This document shows, one piece after another, positions 47,103-56,810 of a stretch of DNA of 64,000 nucleotides. Position 1 is the first letter of the stretch; each line of letters opens with the position of its first letter. The position numbers and the translations under genes are program-made. The notes below the pieces were generated by a model. It was not told the DNA's origin. It was given only the letters and a program-made list of their open reading frames with translations, and did not search any database. The stretch is from Sinimarinibacterium flocculans (GTDB lineage: Bacteria; Pseudomonadota; Gammaproteobacteria; Nevskiales; Nevskiaceae): assembly GCF_003201205.1 (NCBI RefSeq), contig NZ_QICN01000002.1:297780-361779 (forward strand), read 5' to 3'.

Positions 47103-47936
47103 ATGCGCCGGCAGCTTCGGGGGATGCTGCTGGCGGCGCTGATCGGCCTGCCGGCCGGCACCGCCGCCGCCACGCCGATGATCAGCGTCGTCATCGACGA
47201 TCTCGGCGACCAGTGGGACAGCGGCCGCCGCGTCGTCGACCTGCCGGGCGCCATCGCCTGTGCCTTCCTCCCGGAGTCTCCGCACACGCGCACGCTGGCG
47301 GAACGCGCGCACATGGCCGGCAAGGAGATCCTGGTCCACCTGCCGCTCGAACCCGAGGCCGGGCGCGGTCACCCGCTCGCGCTGCGCGTCGGCCAGCCGC
47401 CGGCCGACCGCAGCCGGCAGCTCGCGCGTCTGCTCGAGGCCGTGCCCTACGCCACCGGTGTCAACAATCACCAGGGCAGCCGCGCCACGGCAAGCCGCGG
47501 CATCATGCACGCCGTGATGCGCGAACTGTCGCTACGCGGCACCCGCTTCTTCGTCGACAGCATGACCAGCCGCCACAGCATCGCGTACCCGCTAGCGCGC
47601 GCCTACGGCATTCCGGCCACGCGCCGGCATGTCTTTCTCGACCACGAGCGCGGGATCGAGAACGTCCGCGAGCAGTTCAGCCGGCTGGTCGCGCTGGCAC
47701 ACCGCAGCGGCGGCGCGCTGGCGATCGGGCACCCCTACCCGGAAACCGTTGCGGTGCTCGAAGAAGTCCTGACGCAACTCGACACCCTCGGCGTCGAGCT
47801 GGTGACACCGTCCGAGCTGATCCGCCGCCTGGAACGCGAACCGCCGGTGCTGCCGCTGCGCCTGCGGATGTCGCAGTCGCTCAGCGTCCCGGTGGCGGCT
47901 GCCGGCGGCGACTTCAGCGGCGGCGCAGCGCACTGA
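47103..47936 (+). CDS. Divergent polysaccharide deacetylase family protein (YibQ)
   Basis: The 277-residue exported protein (signal peptide 1-23) reads MISVVIDDLGDQWDSGRRVV and AIACAFLPESPHT. VNNHQGSRAT and FFVDSMTSRHSIA follow, the DUF610/YibQ divergent deacetylase blocks with the metal Asp-Asp in VIDDLG. The substrate is unproven, possibly a glycan of the envelope. It starts 16 bp after ctpA. Its last 23 bp overlap the 3' end of ubiB on the other strand. Confidence 0.92.
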   Translation: MRRQLRGMLLAALIGLPAGTAAATPMISVVIDDLGDQWDSGRRVVDLPGAIACAFLPESPHTRTLAERAHMAGKEILVHLPLEPEAGRGHPLALRVGQPPADRSRQLARLLEAVPYATGVNNHQGSRATASRGIMHAVMRELSLRGTRFFVDSMTSRHSIAYPLARAYGIPATRRHVFLDHERGIENVREQFSRLVALAHRSGGALAIGHPYPETVAVLEEVLTQLDTLGVELVTPSELIRRLEREPPVLPLRLRMSQSLSVPVAAAGGDFSGGAAH

Positions 47937-49527
47937 CGGCGAGCGCGAGCGCCGCAGCGGCGAGCCCCCACGCCAGCGCGGGCGCGCCCGCGATCTTCCA
48001 CCCTGCACCTGCCACGTAGACCCCGGTCGCGCACAGACCCAGCGCGCCGCCCGCGATCATCCGCAGCTGTCGCCGCGAGGCCGCGCGCAGCTCCTCGCGC
48101 AGCACGGCCAGCTCCCGTCGCGTTGCCGCCCCGGATGCCGGTGCCGCGAGCTGCCGGACGATCTGCGGCAGCGCATCCGCGAGGTGCGGCAACTGTTCGC
48201 GCAGGCGCTCGAGCGTCGCTGCGGGACCGATGCGCCTGCGCATCCAGTCCTCCATGATCGGCTTGGCGGTCTTCCACAGATCCAGGTCCGGGTTGAGCTG
48301 ACGCCCCAGCCCCTCGATCTGCAGCAGGGTCTTCTGCAGCAGCACGAGCTGCGGCTGCACCTGATAGTCGAAACGGCGGGCGATCTGGAACAGGCGCAGC
48401 AGGAAGAAGCCGAAGGAGATTTCCCTCAGCGGACGTTGGAAGATCGGCTCGCAGACGGTCCGGATCGCCGCCTCGAACTCCTCGACGCGCGTTGCAGCCG
48501 GAATCCACTCGCTCTCGACATGCAACTCGGCGACGCGCCGGTAGTCGCGGTTGAAGAACGCGTAGAAGTTCTCCGCCAGATAGCGCTGGTCGCTCGGCGT
48601 GAGCTGCCCGACGATGCCGAAGTCCACGGCCAGGTAGCGCGGTCGTTTCGGATCGCTCGCATCCACGAAGATGTTGCCCGGATGCATGTCCGCGTGGAAG
48701 AAATTGTCGCGGAAGGTCTGCTTGAAGAAGATCTCGACGCCGCGCTCGGACAAGGCCTCGAAATCCACGCCGAGTGCGCGCAAGCGGTCCAGTTCGCGGA
48801 TCGAGATGCCGTGGATGCGCTCCAGCACCAGCACGCGGGTACGCGTGTAGTCCCAGAAGACCAGCGGGTGATAGATCAGGTCGGAGCCGAGCCAGTTGCG
48901 TCGCAACAGGGCTGCGCTGGCGCCCTCGCGCATCAGGTCGAGTTCGTCGAGGATGACCTTTTCGTACTCCGCAACGACCTCCCGCGGCCTCAGGCGACGC
49001 GCCGTCGACGAGAACCGCTCGGCGAGCGCGGCCAGCGTGTGCAGCAACTCGACGTCGGCCGCGATCACGCGCTCCACGTCCGGCCGCAGCACCTTGACGA
49101 CGACCTCCATTCCCTCGCTGCCGTCCGCACCGGGATGCAGGCGCGCCGCATGCACCTGCGCGACCGAGGCCGATGCCAGCGGCGTATCGTCGAAGCTCGC
49201 GAACAGTTGCTCGACCGGACGCCCGAGCTCCGCCTCGATCACGCGGCGCGCCTCGGCAGCCGGGAACGGCGGCACGCGATCCTGCAGCAGCGCGAGCTGT
49301 CCGGCGATGTCCGGAGGCACCAGGTCCGGCCGGGTCGACAGGGCCTGACCGAACTTCACGAAGACCGGACCGAGCTCCTGCAGCGCGAGGCGCAGGCGTT
49401 CGCCGCGCGGCCGCGGATCGCGGGAGGTGCGGCCGGGCTTGAGGAACTCGCGCAGCCCGTAGCGCGCGACGACGCGCCGGATCTGCCAGATACGCCGCCA
49501 GCGCGACACGCCGAGGGGCCGGCTCAT
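47914..49527 (-). CDS. ubiB: Ubiquinone biosynthesis kinase-like protein UbiB
   Basis: The 537-residue atypical kinase has the KxGQ motif in VFVKFGQALSTRPDL and ALASASVAQVHAARL in place of the P-loop. The ADMHPGNIFV and AVDFGIVGQL metal/catalytic motifs and two C-terminal hydrophobic helices complete it. It is an ATPase needed for coenzyme Q synthesis. It is the third gene of ubiE-ubiJ-ubiB, with a 4-bp overlap with ubiJ. The C-terminus ends in Arg-Arg-Arg. Confidence 0.97.
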   Translation of the reverse strand: MSRPLGVSRWRRIWQIRRVVARYGLREFLKPGRTSRDPRPRGERLRLALQELGPVFVKFGQALSTRPDLVPPDIAGQLALLQDRVPPFPAAEARRVIEAELGRPVEQLFASFDDTPLASASVAQVHAARLHPGADGSEGMEVVVKVLRPDVERVIAADVELLHTLAALAERFSSTARRLRPREVVAEYEKVILDELDLMREGASAALLRRNWLGSDLIYHPLVFWDYTRTRVLVLERIHGISIRELDRLRALGVDFEALSERGVEIFFKQTFRDNFFHADMHPGNIFVDASDPKRPRYLAVDFGIVGQLTPSDQRYLAENFYAFFNRDYRRVAELHVESEWIPAATRVEEFEAAIRTVCEPIFQRPLREISFGFFLLRLFQIARRFDYQVQPQLVLLQKTLLQIEGLGRQLNPDLDLWKTAKPIMEDWMRRRIGPAATLERLREQLPHLADALPQIVRQLAAPASGAATRRELAVLREELRAASRRQLRMIAGGALGLCATGVYVAGAGWKIAGAPALAWGLAAAALALAVSALRRR

Positions 49528-50147
49528 GCGGCGCGGGCCCGTGCTTCGAAGCGTCGCAGCCGCGCCTCGAAGCGGGCGACGTCGTCACGCAGCGTCTCCA
49601 CGCCGGCGGCCCAGTCGGCGACGTCCGCTGCACGGGCCAGGTCGCCGGTCTCCTCGCGCAGATACTCGGCAGTGTCGAGCGCCAGCGTCGATGCGCTGCG
49701 CTGTCCCCAGGCGAACAGCCGGCGCAGCCCGGCGACGCCGCGGTGCGCGGCGGCATCACCGACGAAACGCGCCGCGAACTCCTCGGCGTCGAAGCCGACC
49801 TCGGCCAGCAGACGAGTGAAGCGCTGCAGGGGTTCGACATCGCCCTCGACACGAAGTCCGGACGGAATGCCGACGTCGCCGCCTTCGCGTGCGGCTTTCA
49901 GGGCGAGCTGGAACAGGGTCTGCAGCCGGCCGCGTACGCGCACGTCCGGCTCGCGCGGCGCCTGCGGCGCAACACGGACACCGCCGCCGTGGAACTCCAG
50001 GCAGAACGCCCAGTCGGGGGTTTCCGTGCGCAATTCGATGATGCGTCCGGACAGCTTCGCGCATTGCGCGAGCACCGCCGGTTCGAGCGCGAGATGACGG
50101 TTCAGGGCGATCTCCATCCCCGCGCACAGCCATGCCGGGGCGCTCAC
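49524..50147 (-). CDS. ubiJ: Ubiquinone biosynthesis accessory factor UbiJ
   Basis: The 207-residue protein has an SCP2-like lipid-binding N-terminal domain (LSGRIIELRTETPDW, then VRVRGRLQTLFQLAL, then GLRVEGDVEPLQRF) and a C-terminal helical/coiled-coil part with DDVARFEARLRRFEAR. It binds ubiquinone intermediates in the soluble Ubi complex. It lies between ubiE (10 bp) and ubiB (overlap), the standard order. Confidence 0.93.
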   Translation of the reverse strand: MSAPAWLCAGMEIALNRHLALEPAVLAQCAKLSGRIIELRTETPDWAFCLEFHGGGVRVAPQAPREPDVRVRGRLQTLFQLALKAAREGGDVGIPSGLRVEGDVEPLQRFTRLLAEVGFDAEEFAARFVGDAAAHRGVAGLRRLFAWGQRSASTLALDTAEYLREETGDLARAADVADWAAGVETLRDDVARFEARLRRFEARARAA

Positions 50148-50157
50148 GGGGCGCCCC

Positions 50158-50916
50158 TCATTGCAGGCGGAAGCCGCGGTGCACGGCGACGATGCCGCCG
50201 GTGAGGTTGTACACCTGCACGCGCTCGAGCCCGGCGCCCTCCATCATGTCCTTGAGCGTGGCCTGATCGGGATGCATGCGGATCGATTCGGCAAGGTAGC
50301 GGTACGAGGCCTCGTCCTGCGCCACGTAGCGCCCGAGCAGGGGCAGCACCTTGAACGAATACTGGTCGTAAGCCCGAGACAGCGGCTCGATCACCGGCTT
50401 GGAGAACTCGAGCACCAGCAGGCGGCCGCCGGGCTTCAGGCAGCGCCGCATCGAGCGCAGGGCCGCATCCTTGTCGGTGACGTTGCGCAAGCCGAAACCG
50501 ATCGTGATGCAGTCGAAGCTGGCATCGGCGAAAGGCAGGCACTCCGCGTTGGCCTGGACCAGCGGCACGCCGCTGACGCCGGCATCGATCAGCCGGCGCC
50601 GGCCTTCACCGAGCATCGCGGCATTGATGTCCGAAAGAATCACTTGCCCCTGCGGACCGGCTGCACGCCGGAACGCCTTGGTCAGGTCGCCGGTGCCACC
50701 CGCAACGTCGAGCACCGTCTCGCCGGGACGCACACCGGCCAGATCGACCGCGAAGCGCTTCCACAGGCGATGGATGCCCATGGACATCAGGTCGTTCATC
50801 AGGTCGTAGCGCCGGGCGACCGAGCTGAACACGCCGGCGACGCGCGACTGCTTCTCGCCGGCCGGCACCTGCTCATAGCCGAAGTGGGTGTAGCCCGGCT
50901 TGTTCTCTGAAGACAT
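50158..50916 (-). CDS. ubiE: Ubiquinone/menaquinone C-methyltransferase UbiE
   Basis: The 252-residue SAM enzyme begins with [20 protein letters not shown] and [19 protein letters not shown], typical of UbiE. SAM motif I is [12 protein letters not shown]; later [12 protein letters not shown] and [12 protein letters not shown] follow. It methylates the C-2 position in ubiquinone synthesis. It is first in ubiE-ubiJ-ubiB. A TACAAT -10 candidate lies 30 bp upstream. Confidence 0.97.
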   Translation of the reverse strand: MSSENKPGYTHFGYEQVPAGEKQSRVAGVFSSVARRYDLMNDLMSMGIHRLWKRFAVDLAGVRPGETVLDVAGGTGDLTKAFRRAAGPQGQVILSDINAAMLGEGRRRLIDAGVSGVPLVQANAECLPFADASFDCITIGFGLRNVTDKDAALRSMRRCLKPGGRLLVLEFSKPVIEPLSRAYDQYSFKVLPLLGRYVAQDEASYRYLAESIRMHPDQATLKDMMEGAGLERVQVYNLTGGIVAVHRGFRLQ

Positions 50917-50945
50917 GCGGCGGCATTCGCGGGACGAAGAGCGGC

Positions 50946-50976
50946 ATTGTAGCGGCCCGCCGCGGGCCGCCGTCAG
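50946..50976 (-). promoter_or_regulatory. Possible ubiE promoter overlapping a hairpin
   Basis: CTGACG (50971-50976) and TACAAT (50946-50951) are 19 bp apart on the minus strand. The spacer is a perfect GCGGCCCG / CGGGCCGC hairpin that could also end transcription from the upstream hslVU operon. Confidence 0.4.
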
Positions 50977-50986
50977 CCGGCCGGCC

Positions 50987-51394
50987 CTAGGCCGGCGGCG
51001 TCCAGGTCTTGACGAGGGCCGAGAGCTTGACGACCTCGCTGTCGCGCGACATCCGGTGCGCGTCCAGCCGCTGCAGGTACCGCGTCCAGTTGGCGGTCTG
51101 CGTCTCGCCGAGTTCGCGCAGGATGTCCCAGGAATAGATACCGCTGTCGTGGCCGTCATCGAACACCAGTCGCACGGCATAACGCCCGACCGGCTCCACG
51201 CGGGCGATGTTCACCTCGCGCTTGCCGCCGACCAGCATCGGCTCCGGCAGGCCGTGGCCGCGCAGTTCGGCGCTGGGCGAGAACACGCGCAGGTACTCGC
51301 ACGGCAGCTCGAAGCGCGTGCCGTCGGCCCAGGCCACTTCGAGCACGCGCGCCTTGCGGTGCAGGCGGATCAGGTTCGGCGCGGACGTGCCCAC
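50987..51394 (-). CDS. DUF971 (gamma-butyrobetaine hydroxylase N-domain-like) protein
   Basis: The 135-residue protein consists of one DUF971 domain: [37 protein letters not shown], and [18 protein letters not shown]. In eukaryotic gamma-butyrobetaine hydroxylases this domain binds zinc; in bacteria it is found alone or next to hslVU and iron-sulfur genes, with no settled function. The start is GTG at 51394, 11 bases after the hslU stop; the longer open frame upstream is a shadow of hslU. Confidence 0.88.
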   Translation of the reverse strand: MGTSAPNLIRLHRKARVLEVAWADGTRFELPCEYLRVFSPSAELRGHGLPEPMLVGGKREVNIARVEPVGRYAVRLVFDDGHDSGIYSWDILRELGETQTANWTRYLQRLDAHRMSRDSEVVKLSALVKTWTPPA

Positions 51395-51405
51395 GACTGC
51401 CGGTC

Positions 51406-52761
51406 TCAGAGGATGTAGCGCGACAGGTCGTCGTCGCCGGCGAGCTTGCCGAGCCGCTGGTCGACATAGGCGGCATCGATCACGATCTCGCTGCCGGCCT
51501 TGTCCGGCGCCTCGAAGGCAATCTCGTCCATCAGCCGTTCCATGACCGTATGCAGGCGACGTGCGCCGATGTTCTCGGTGCGCTCGTTGACCTGCCACGC
51601 GATCTCCGCGAGGCGCCGCAGTCCGTCGTCGCCGAAGCGCACGTCGACGTTCTCCGTCTTCATCAGGGCGCGGTACTGCTCCGTCAGCGCGTAGTTCGGC
51701 TCGGTGAGGATGCGCAGGAAATCCTCGGCCTTGAGCGGATCGAGTTCGACGCGGATCGGCAGGCGTCCCTGCAGCTCGGGGATCAGGTCCGAGGGCTTGG
51801 CCAGGTGAAACGCGCCGGAGGCGATGAACAGCACGTGATCGGTCTTCACCGAGCCGTACTTCGTGCTCACGGTGCTGCCTTCGATCAGGGGCAGCAGGTC
51901 GCGCTGCACACCCTCGCGCGAAACATCGGCACCGGCGTACTCGCCGCGCTTGCAGACCTTGTCGAGCTCGTCGATGAAGACGATGCCGTTCTCCTCGGCG
52001 TTGCGCAGGGCCTCGGCTTTGATCGCCTCCTCGTCGACGAGCTTGCCGGCTTCTTCCTCGACCAGCTCGCGCAGTGCCTCGGCGATCTTCATCTTGCGGG
52101 TCTTGGCGCGGTTCTGGCCCATGTTGGCGAACATGGACTGCAGCTGCTGGGTCATCTCCTCCATGCCCGGAGGCCCCATCAGTTCGACGCGCGGCGTCGC
52201 CTGGTTGAGCTTGATCTCGATTTCCTTGTCGTCGAGCTTGCCTTCGCGCAGCTGCTTGCGGAACACCTGGCGCGCCGCGCCGCTCTCCTGCTGGCGCTGC
52301 GGACTGGCCTCGCCGAAATCCTTGGGCGGCGGCAGCAGCACGTCGAGGATGCGCTCCTCGGCCGCGAGCTCCGCGCGGTCGCGCACGCGCCGCGTCGCCT
52401 GCTCGCGGGTCATCTTGACGGAGACGTCGACCAGATCGCGCACGATGGTGTCGACGTCCTTGCCGACGTAACCGACCTCCGTGAACTTGGTCGCTTCCAC
52501 CTTGACGAACGGCGCGTTCGCGAGCTTGGCGAGGCGCCGCGCGATCTCGGTCTTGCCGACACCGGTCGGGCCGATCATCAGGATGTTCTTCGGATGGATC
52601 TCGGCGCGCATCTGGCCGTCGATCTGCGCACGGCGCCAGCGGTTGCGCAGCGCGATCGCGACCGCGCGCTTGGCCGACTGCTGGCCGACGATGTGGCGGT
52701 CGAGTTCGGCGACGATCTCGCGCGGCGTCATCGTCGAGGCGGGGTTCTGGGCTTCGCTCAT
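51406..52761 (-). CDS. hslU: ATP-dependent protease ATPase subunit HslU
   Basis: The 451-residue AAA+ unfoldase has Walker A GPTGVGKT at 64-71 and Walker [12 protein letters not shown]. The extended I-domain lies between them, and a C-terminal sensor-2 helix ends in YIL, the tail that docks into HslV. It feeds unfolded substrates to HslV. Its ATG overlaps the hslV stop by one base (TGATG), so synthesis is coupled. Confidence 0.98.
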   Translation of the reverse strand: MSEAQNPASTMTPREIVAELDRHIVGQQSAKRAVAIALRNRWRRAQIDGQMRAEIHPKNILMIGPTGVGKTEIARRLAKLANAPFVKVEATKFTEVGYVGKDVDTIVRDLVDVSVKMTREQATRRVRDRAELAAEERILDVLLPPPKDFGEASPQRQQESGAARQVFRKQLREGKLDDKEIEIKLNQATPRVELMGPPGMEEMTQQLQSMFANMGQNRAKTRKMKIAEALRELVEEEAGKLVDEEAIKAEALRNAEENGIVFIDELDKVCKRGEYAGADVSREGVQRDLLPLIEGSTVSTKYGSVKTDHVLFIASGAFHLAKPSDLIPELQGRLPIRVELDPLKAEDFLRILTEPNYALTEQYRALMKTENVDVRFGDDGLRRLAEIAWQVNERTENIGARRLHTVMERLMDEIAFEAPDKAGSEIVIDAAYVDQRLGKLAGDDDLSRYIL

Positions 52762-53303
52762 CAGGACTCGATCGTCTCGATCGTCAGCTGGTGGTTGGTG
52801 TAGATGCAGATGTCGGCGGCGATGTGCAGTGCCTTCTCGGTGATCGCCCGCGCATCCAGTTCGCTGTTCTGGACCAGTGCCAGCGCCGCCGCCTGCGCGT
52901 AGGCGCCACCCGATCCAATGGCGAGCACGCCGCTCTCTTCGGGCTCCATCACGTCGCCATTACCGGTGATCATCAGCGAAGTGTCGGCATCGGCGACGAT
53001 CAGCAGCGCCTCGAGCCGGCGCAGATAGCGATCGGTGCGCCAGTCCTTGGCCATTTCCACGGCAGCGCGCACGAGCTGGCCACCATGCTTCTCGAGCTTG
53101 CCTTCGAAGCGCTCGAACAAGGTGAACGCGTCGGCGGTGCCCCCGGCGAAGCCGGCGATGACCTTGTCGTTGTACAGGCGCCTGACCTTGCGCGCGTTGT
53201 TCTTGATGCGCGTCTTGTCGAGCGAAACCTGACCGTCGCCGCCGAGCGCGACGGCCTTGCCGCGGCGGACGCAGAGAATGGTGGTGCCGTCGAATTGCTT
53301 CAT
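52761..53303 (-). CDS. hslV: ATP-dependent protease peptidase subunit HslV
   Basis: The 180-residue proteasome-like threonine peptidase has [11 protein letters not shown] near the N-terminus. The catalytic Thr should be the first Thr, exposed by removing a six-residue MKQFDG propeptide; E. coli HslV loses only Met. [23 protein letters not shown] and [13 protein letters not shown] complete the fold. The ATG at 53303 is preferred over a GTG at 53318. It precedes hslU in the same operon. Confidence 0.97.
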   Translation of the reverse strand: MKQFDGTTILCVRRGKAVALGGDGQVSLDKTRIKNNARKVRRLYNDKVIAGFAGGTADAFTLFERFEGKLEKHGGQLVRAAVEMAKDWRTDRYLRRLEALLIVADADTSLMITGNGDVMEPEESGVLAIGSGGAYAQAAALALVQNSELDARAITEKALHIAADICIYTNHQLTIETIES

Positions 53304-53375
53304 GGGGGAACCGGTCACGGATGAAACCGCATCGTGGGGACGCCGGACCGCGGTTTCAAGCCGCGATGTGCGCCC

Positions 53376-54317
53376 TCAGCGGCCGCGCCGGCGCGCGCGC
53401 GGGTGGGCGTCGTCGTAGACCGCGCTCAGGCGCTTCCAGTCGAGGTGCGTGTAGATCTGCGTGGTCGACAGGTGGGCATGGCCGAGCATCTCCTGCACCG
53501 CACGCAGGTCGCCGCTGGACTCCAGCAGATGCGTCGCGAACGAATGCCGCAGGCGGTGCGGATGCAGCCGCACGCCGAGCTCGGCCTGCTGCGCCCAGGC
53601 CCTGACGCGCACGCCGATCGCCGCGCGCGAGAGCCGCTGGCCGCGGGTCGAGACGAACAGGGCCGGCTCGCCTTGCGCGGCGTACTGCGGCCGCAGGCGC
53701 AGCCACGCCGCCACTGCCGCGCGTGCCGGCGCGCCGATCATGACGATGCGTTGGCGCCGCCCCTTGCCGGTGATCGTGGTCTCGCTGCGTCCGTTCTCGA
53801 CGTCGGCGACGTCGAGACCATGCAACTCCGCCAGACGCAGGCCACAGGAGTAGAACAGCTCGATGATGGCGCGGTCGCGCACACCAAGCTCGTCGGTGGG
53901 TTCACGGTCGAGCGCCGCGTTGAGCGCATCCGCGGCGACGACGCCCGGCAGGCGTCGCCTGGCCCGCGGCGCGCGCACCGTCTGCGCCGGGTTCGCCGCG
54001 ATGCGCTGTTCGCGCACCTGGTGACGGAAGAAGCCGCGCAACGTCGAGAGGTGCCGTTGCAGGCTCGCAGGCTGCAGCCCGTCGCGGTGACGCGCCGCGA
54101 TGTAGGCACGCACGAAGTGCTGGTCGATCTGCGCCAGCGCGCTCACGCCGCCCCGTGTGCAGTACGCGGCAAACGCCGCGAGGTCGCGGCGTGCGGCAGC
54201 ACAGGTGTTGTCGGAATAGCGCCGCTGATGCTGGAGGTGACCGACGAACGCGTCGATCAGCGGTCCCAGGAAACCCGGCGCCGTGACTGACGGGGAAGCC
54301 TGCTCAGAGGCGCGCAC
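53376..54317 (-). CDS. xerC: Tyrosine recombinase XerC
   Basis: The 313-residue recombinase has an SAM-like N-domain and full catalytic set Arg161, Lys185, His254, Arg257, His280 and nucleophile Tyr289 (SCGLRLAEL, HPHRLRHSFATH, LGHAHLSTTQIYTHL). With XerD it resolves chromosome dimers at dif. The dapF-DUF484-xerC order shows that it is the housekeeping XerC, not a phage integrase. The N-terminus (~12 residues) is a little longer than usual. Confidence 0.96.
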   Translation of the reverse strand: MRASEQASPSVTAPGFLGPLIDAFVGHLQHQRRYSDNTCAAARRDLAAFAAYCTRGGVSALAQIDQHFVRAYIAARHRDGLQPASLQRHLSTLRGFFRHQVREQRIAANPAQTVRAPRARRRLPGVVAADALNAALDREPTDELGVRDRAIIELFYSCGLRLAELHGLDVADVENGRSETTITGKGRRQRIVMIGAPARAAVAAWLRLRPQYAAQGEPALFVSTRGQRLSRAAIGVRVRAWAQQAELGVRLHPHRLRHSFATHLLESSGDLRAVQEMLGHAHLSTTQIYTHLDWKRLSAVYDDAHPRARRRGR

Positions 54318-55008
54318 GGATCGCGGCGGCGACCAGATCGGCCGTCAGTTCCAGGAACAGCTTGCCCTGCCGCGGCTGGAAGCGCTGCGGGTCGGCGCTG
54401 CCGAGCGCCAGCATGCCCAGGCTCTTCTCCTTCTCGAGCGGCACGATCGCGGCGGACTGCACCGGCGATGCGGCTTTCGGGAACAGCAGACGCGCGCGAT
54501 CCTCGGGCAGCGGCCCGCACTCGATCAGGCGGGTGCGGAAGAAATTCTCGAACGTGCGCACCAGCCTGCCGTCCGGGTCGAGCGGGTGGATGCCCTCGAT
54601 GTCGTGCCGCTTGAACTGCCCGGCCATGACCCCGACGAACACCTCCTCGATGCCGAAGTCCTCGCGCAGGCACTTCGCCAGCCCGGCCGCCACCGCCGCC
54701 AGCGACGGTGCGCGGATCAGGGTGCGCGCAAGACGCTGCACGCTCTGCGTGCGCCGCTCGTTGTCGCGCGCGGCCTCGACCAGGCGCTGCATGCGGTCCT
54801 CGAGCCGCTGGTTCTTCGCACGCAGCATGTCGACCTGCTTCTCGATCAGGGACACGGCGGAGCCCGCCTTGTGTCGCAGCTCGATCGTTTCCAGCAGGTC
54901 CGGGTGCCGGCTCAGGAAGTCGGCGTGCGCCTTGAGGTAGGCCACCACCTCGCGCTCGCTGAGCTTGGGTACCGGCGCGTCCTCGCGCGGCGCGGTCAGT
55001 TCGGCCAT
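54304..55008 (-). CDS. DUF484 family protein
   Basis: The 234-residue protein begins with a helical segment VVAYLKAHADFLSRHPDLLETIEL and a coiled coil (about 50-95, SLIEKQVDMLRAKNQRLEDRM). A GAF-like C-terminal domain follows, with the conserved SAAIVPLEKEKSLGMLALGS and RFQPRQGKLFLELTAD. Its function is unknown. It overlaps dapF by 13 bp and xerC by 14 bp, the standard gammaproteobacterial arrangement. Confidence 0.92.
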   Translation of the reverse strand: MAELTAPREDAPVPKLSEREVVAYLKAHADFLSRHPDLLETIELRHKAGSAVSLIEKQVDMLRAKNQRLEDRMQRLVEAARDNERRTQSVQRLARTLIRAPSLAAVAAGLAKCLREDFGIEEVFVGVMAGQFKRHDIEGIHPLDPDGRLVRTFENFFRTRLIECGPLPEDRARLLFPKAASPVQSAAIVPLEKEKSLGMLALGSADPQRFQPRQGKLFLELTADLVAAAIRARL

Positions 55009-55835
55009 TCGATTTCCCCCGTGAATACCGTTTCGGCCGGACCGGTCATCAGCACCGGCCCGCCCTGCCCGTCCCATTCGATCGTCAGCACGCCGCCGGC
55101 CATCTGCATGTCCACGCGCGCATCGAGCAGCCCCCAGATGCGGCCGACGACCGCGGCGGCGCAGGCACCGCTGCCGCAGGCCAGCGTCTCGCCGACCCCG
55201 CGTTCGAACACCCGCAGCCGGGCCCGTCCGCGATCGACGATCTGCAGGAAGCCGGCGTTGACGCTCTGCGGGAACGAGGCATGCGCCTGCAACAGCCGGC
55301 CGACCTGCTCGACCGGCGCGGTGTCGACATCGCCGACGCGCATGACGGCGTGCGGATTGCCCATGTTCACGGCGCCGATCTCGACCACGGCGCCGCCGTC
55401 CAGCGTCAGCGCGTAGCGATCGGAGCGTTCGGCGGCATCGAACGGGATTGCGGCAGGATCGAACTGCGGCACGCCCATGTCGACCCGGTAGAGCCCATCG
55501 CCGGCCTGCTCGAGCATCATCGTCGCTGTGGCGGTGCGGACGCGGATCGCGCGCTTGTCGCTCAGTCCGGATTCGCGCACATAGCGGGCCAGCGCGCGCG
55601 CACCGTTGCCGCACTGGCCCGATTCCGAACCGTCGGCGTTGTAGATGCGGTAGTTGAAGTCCACGTCAGGAGATGCCGGTGGCTCGACGACCAGGATCTG
55701 ATCGCAGCCGACACCGAAGCGCCGGTCGGCCAGACGCTGCAGCAGCGACGGCGTCGGCCGAAAGGGCGCAGCCGTGGCGTCGATCACGACGAAGTCGTTG
55801 CCGGCGCCGTGCATCTTGGTGAAGCGGACTTGCAT
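54996..55835 (-). CDS. dapF: Diaminopimelate epimerase
   Basis: The 279-residue two-base epimerase converts LL- to meso-diaminopimelate for lysine and murein. It begins RFTKMHGAGNDFVVID; the catalytic cysteines are Cys75 in SGQCGNGAR and Cys220 in TLACGSGACAAA. It heads the dapF-DUF484-xerC operon. Confidence 0.98.
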   Translation of the reverse strand: MQVRFTKMHGAGNDFVVIDATAAPFRPTPSLLQRLADRRFGVGCDQILVVEPPASPDVDFNYRIYNADGSESGQCGNGARALARYVRESGLSDKRAIRVRTATATMMLEQAGDGLYRVDMGVPQFDPAAIPFDAAERSDRYALTLDGGAVVEIGAVNMGNPHAVMRVGDVDTAPVEQVGRLLQAHASFPQSVNAGFLQIVDRGRARLRVFERGVGETLACGSGACAAAVVGRIWGLLDARVDMQMAGGVLTIEWDGQGGPVLMTGPAETVFTGEIEWPN

Positions 55836-55947
55836 GAGCGGATTCTACAGGCGCAGGCCATTTTCATGCGGCGCCGCCGGCTCGGCGCGGCGGCCCGCGG
55901 CAGGCTGCGGCTTGCAGGCGGGCAACCGCTGGCGGCACGATACGAGC

Positions 55948-56340
55948 GTGGGGGACATCACTCATTCGGGCGGCTGCCACTGCGGACGGGTGCGCTTCGA
56001 GGTGCGCGCGCCGGCACGCCTGCGTGTACAGCGTTGCAACTGCTCGATCTGCCGCATGACCGGCTTCGAGCACCTGATCGTGCCGTCCGCCCGCTTCACC
56101 CTGCTCGCCGGCGGCGATGCACTGCAGACCTATCGCTTCGGCACCGGCACCGCGCAGCACCATTTCTGCGGCGTCTGCGGCATCAAGTCGTTCTACGTGC
56201 CGCGCTCGAACCCGGACGGCTATTCGGTGAACCTGCGCTGCCTCGACCCGGCGACGATCGCGGCGGTCGACTACGAGGACTTCGACGGCCGCGACTGGGA
56301 GCGGCACGGGCACACGCTGGCGCACCTGTCGGCGAGCTGA
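55948..56340 (+). CDS. GFA/CENP-V domain zinc protein
   Basis: The 130-residue protein has the zinc cysteines of the GFA fold: GGCHCGRVRFEV, QRCNCSICRMTG and HFCGVCGIKSFY. The founding family was described as glutathione-dependent formaldehyde-activating, but most members are unassigned. A GTG start at 55948 puts GGCHCG close to the N-terminus, as in the family; ATG starts upstream lie inside dapF antisense. It is followed after 6 bp by a VOC protein, so the two form a small unit. Confidence 0.85.
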   Translation: MGDITHSGGCHCGRVRFEVRAPARLRVQRCNCSICRMTGFEHLIVPSARFTLLAGGDALQTYRFGTGTAQHHFCGVCGIKSFYVPRSNPDGYSVNLRCLDPATIAAVDYEDFDGRDWERHGHTLAHLSAS

Positions 56341-56346
56341 GCGGCG

Positions 56347-56739
56347 ATGCGCACCTGGTATCCGATCGTGACCACCGCCGCGCTGCGCGAGTGCGCCGAT
56401 TTCTACCAGCGCGCCTTCGACGCGCGGGTGCTGTTCCGCAACGCCTGGTATCTCCACCTGAGCGTGTCCGGCTGGGAGATCGGCTTCCTGCGACCCAATC
56501 CGCCGACCCGCCTGCCGGTGTTCCAGCACACCACGCAGACGCGCGGCCTGTGCCTGGCGCTGGAAGTCCCGGACGTCACCGCGGTCTACGAGGACCTGCA
56601 GCGACGGCAGATTCCGCCGCTGGGCACACTGACCCGTTTCGGCGACGGCGAGCTGAGCTTCAGCATCGTCGACCCCGCCGGCACGGTGCTCAACGTCGTC
56701 GAGCGTCGCGGCGGACGGGTCGATCTGCCGTCGCCCTGA
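56347..56739 (+). CDS. VOC (glyoxalase/bleomycin-resistance fold) protein
   Basis: The 130-residue protein has two beta-alpha-beta modules (TWYPIVTTAALRECADFYQR, then LCLALEVPDVTAVYEDLQRR) and ends FSIVDPAGTVLNVVERRGG with the typical C-terminal Glu. The metal ligands are only partly recognisable, so catalytic activity is uncertain. It probably shares a transcript with the GFA gene. Confidence 0.87.
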   Translation: MRTWYPIVTTAALRECADFYQRAFDARVLFRNAWYLHLSVSGWEIGFLRPNPPTRLPVFQHTTQTRGLCLALEVPDVTAVYEDLQRRQIPPLGTLTRFGDGELSFSIVDPAGTVLNVVERRGGRVDLPSP

Positions 56740-56810
56740 GCGCAGCCGCGCGCTTTGTGTTTTGACAGGGCGCGTGCTAGAAACCCGCGAAATTCCAAGA
56801 GGACATCACC

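Noticed and set aside
53376-54317. Phage or island integrase
   Set aside because: The catalytic set is shared, but the dapF-DUF484-xerC order identifies the housekeeping recombinase, and no att sites or phage genes are nearby.
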